DNA of 64,000 nt, from contig NZ_JARFVA010000009.1 in the NCBI RefSeq assembly GCF_029194005.1, positions 1-64,000 on the forward strand, given 5' to 3'. The translations under genes were made by a program, and so were the position numbers. How positions within the stretch are numbered: the first letter of the stretch is position 1; every line of letters begins with the position of its first letter. Shown here piece after piece: positions 63,543 to 64,000 of this stretch. The notes below the pieces were generated by a model, which did no database searches, was not told the origin of the DNA, and saw nothing but the letters and a program-made list of their open reading frames with translations. Source of the DNA: Flagellimonas okinawensis. GTDB taxonomy: Bacteria; Bacteroidota; Bacteroidia; Flavobacteriales; Flavobacteriaceae.

Positions 63543-63828
63543 CCCGCGCTTTCGGGACGGCCTCAGAACTTTTTTTCAGCACGTCCTGCAGGATCTGTTT
63601 GTCCAGACTCAGGTCGGCGACCAGTTTCTTCAACTGTGCGTTCTCCTCCTCCAGGTTCTTCAGCCTCCGGAGTTCGGAAACACCCAGCCCACCATATTTC
63701 TTCTTCCAATTGTAAAATGTGGCCTCACTGATGCCCATCTTGCGACATACCTCTTGGATACGGGTCCCCGTCTCCACCTGTTTGATCGCAAATACGATCT
63801 GCGATTCTGAATACTTTGATCGTCTCAT
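63532..63828 (-). CDS. IS3-family transposase OrfA (HTH)
   Basis: 98 residues from ATG 63828 (MRRSKYSESQIVFAIKQ). HTH of the transposase-8 type (EVCRKMGISEATFYNWKKKY) and a leucine-zipper-like C-terminal helix (LKNLEEENAQLKKLVADLSL). It overlaps orfB by 11 bases and is complete. It binds the ends of the element. Confidence 0.95.
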   Translation of the reverse strand: MRRSKYSESQIVFAIKQVETGTRIQEVCRKMGISEATFYNWKKKYGGLGVSELRRLKNLEEENAQLKKLVADLSLDKQILQDVLKKSSEAVPKARDGR

Positions 63829-63898
63829 AAGCAAATACTTGTTTAAAGTTAAACATTTATTCGCCCGGAAACTCTAGTTTTAAATTGTCCGGTTTAGA

Positions 63899-63910
63899 GG
63901 GAGGAGGTCA
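63899..63910. repeat. Right inverted repeat of the IS3 element
   Basis: GGGAGGAGGTCA, the exact reverse complement of the left end; followed by ATTA. The remaining 86 bases to the window end show no feature. Confidence 0.9.
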
Positions 63911-64000
63911 ATTATGAAAACAATGACGTACAAATAACTTTTAATTTTTGTGCACATCTCCAAAATCTCAAACTTGCTGGACTAGACTAGTCTTTATATA

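Larger units (their letters stand above)
62690..63910 (-). mobile_element. Complete IS3-family insertion sequence, IS407 group
   Basis: 1221 bases bounded by inverted repeats TGACCTCCTCCC (62690-62701) and GGGAGGAGGTCA (63899-63910). Both sides are flanked by ATTA (62686-62689 and 63911-63914), a 4-bp target duplication, which is the size typical for the IS407 group. It contains orfA and orfB on the minus strand with an overlapping start. No damage seen, so it may still be active. Confidence 0.9.

Noticed and set aside
63560..63580. A-rich run in orfA of the IS element as a -1 slippery site
   Set aside because: OrfB is in the +1 phase relative to OrfA, so -1 slippage there would not reach it; the overlapping ATG explains orfB better.

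Overview
The window reads as chromosome of a marine member of the Flavobacteriaceae (Bacteroidota). The sequence itself shows three SusC/SusD outer-membrane pairs, two ECF sigma/FecR regulator pairs, a CTnDOT-type (Bacteroidetes) conjugation operon, an RteC homologue, and a sulfatase with a formylglycine-generating enzyme. Genus cannot be fixed from the sequence. No rRNA, tRNA, CRISPR array or integrase was seen.

Layout. (1) 1-0.8 kb: end of a GMC oxidoreductase and a gluconate-2-dehydrogenase-subunit-3-like partner. (2) 15.2-0.8 kb, minus strand: polysaccharide utilisation locus 1 in the order sigma, FecR, SusC, SusD, PIG-L deacetylase, sugar MFS transporter, ROK kinase, exo-rhamnogalacturonan-lyase-like lipoprotein, DASS anion transporter. 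It probably handles an amino-sugar- or uronate-containing glycan. (3) 28.6-16.8 kb, minus strand: locus 2 in the order FecR, sigma (reversed from usual), SusC, SusD, an intergenic terminator hairpin, YdcF/DUF218 protein, GH92 alpha-mannosidase, purple-acid-phosphatase-like enzyme. The GH92 has Gln at the position of the usual catalytic-acid Glu, which with the phosphatase points to mannosyl-phosphodiester glycans. (4) 28.7-58.8 kb: an integrative-conjugative-element-like region. The tra operon (traE,F,G,I,J,K,M,N) is followed by a sensor kinase/receiver pair, an ATPase with an altered Walker A, an excisionase-like HTH protein and rteC. The mobilisation genes (coupling protein and relaxase) lie about 16 kb further on.

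(5) Between rteC and the mobilisation genes lies cargo. One part (40.4-52.2 kb) combines an alpha-oxoamine-synthase/acyltransferase fusion, a small STAS-like protein, a PAS-AraC regulator, a MauE-like redox membrane protein, a small two-cysteine secreted peptide (DUF6520 type), a zinc metalloprotease and a SusC/SusD pair without sigma/anti-sigma genes. This is my best candidate for an undescribed system. The other part (52.2-56.1 kb) is visibly AT-rich. It holds a large nested inverted repeat, a small HTH protein, an RsgA GTPase, a secreted protein and a DoxX-like protein. (6) 59.3-62.5 kb: a decayed gene overlapping the start of a Cys-type sulfatase, then an exported formylglycine-generating-enzyme-like lipoprotein. 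(7) 62.7-63.9 kb: a complete IS3-family (IS407 group) insertion sequence with 12-bp terminal repeats and a 4-bp target duplication.

Function assignments come from recognised motifs and gene order; no database search was possible. Start codons were moved from the longest open frame to a better start where a signal peptide or an overlap supported it.
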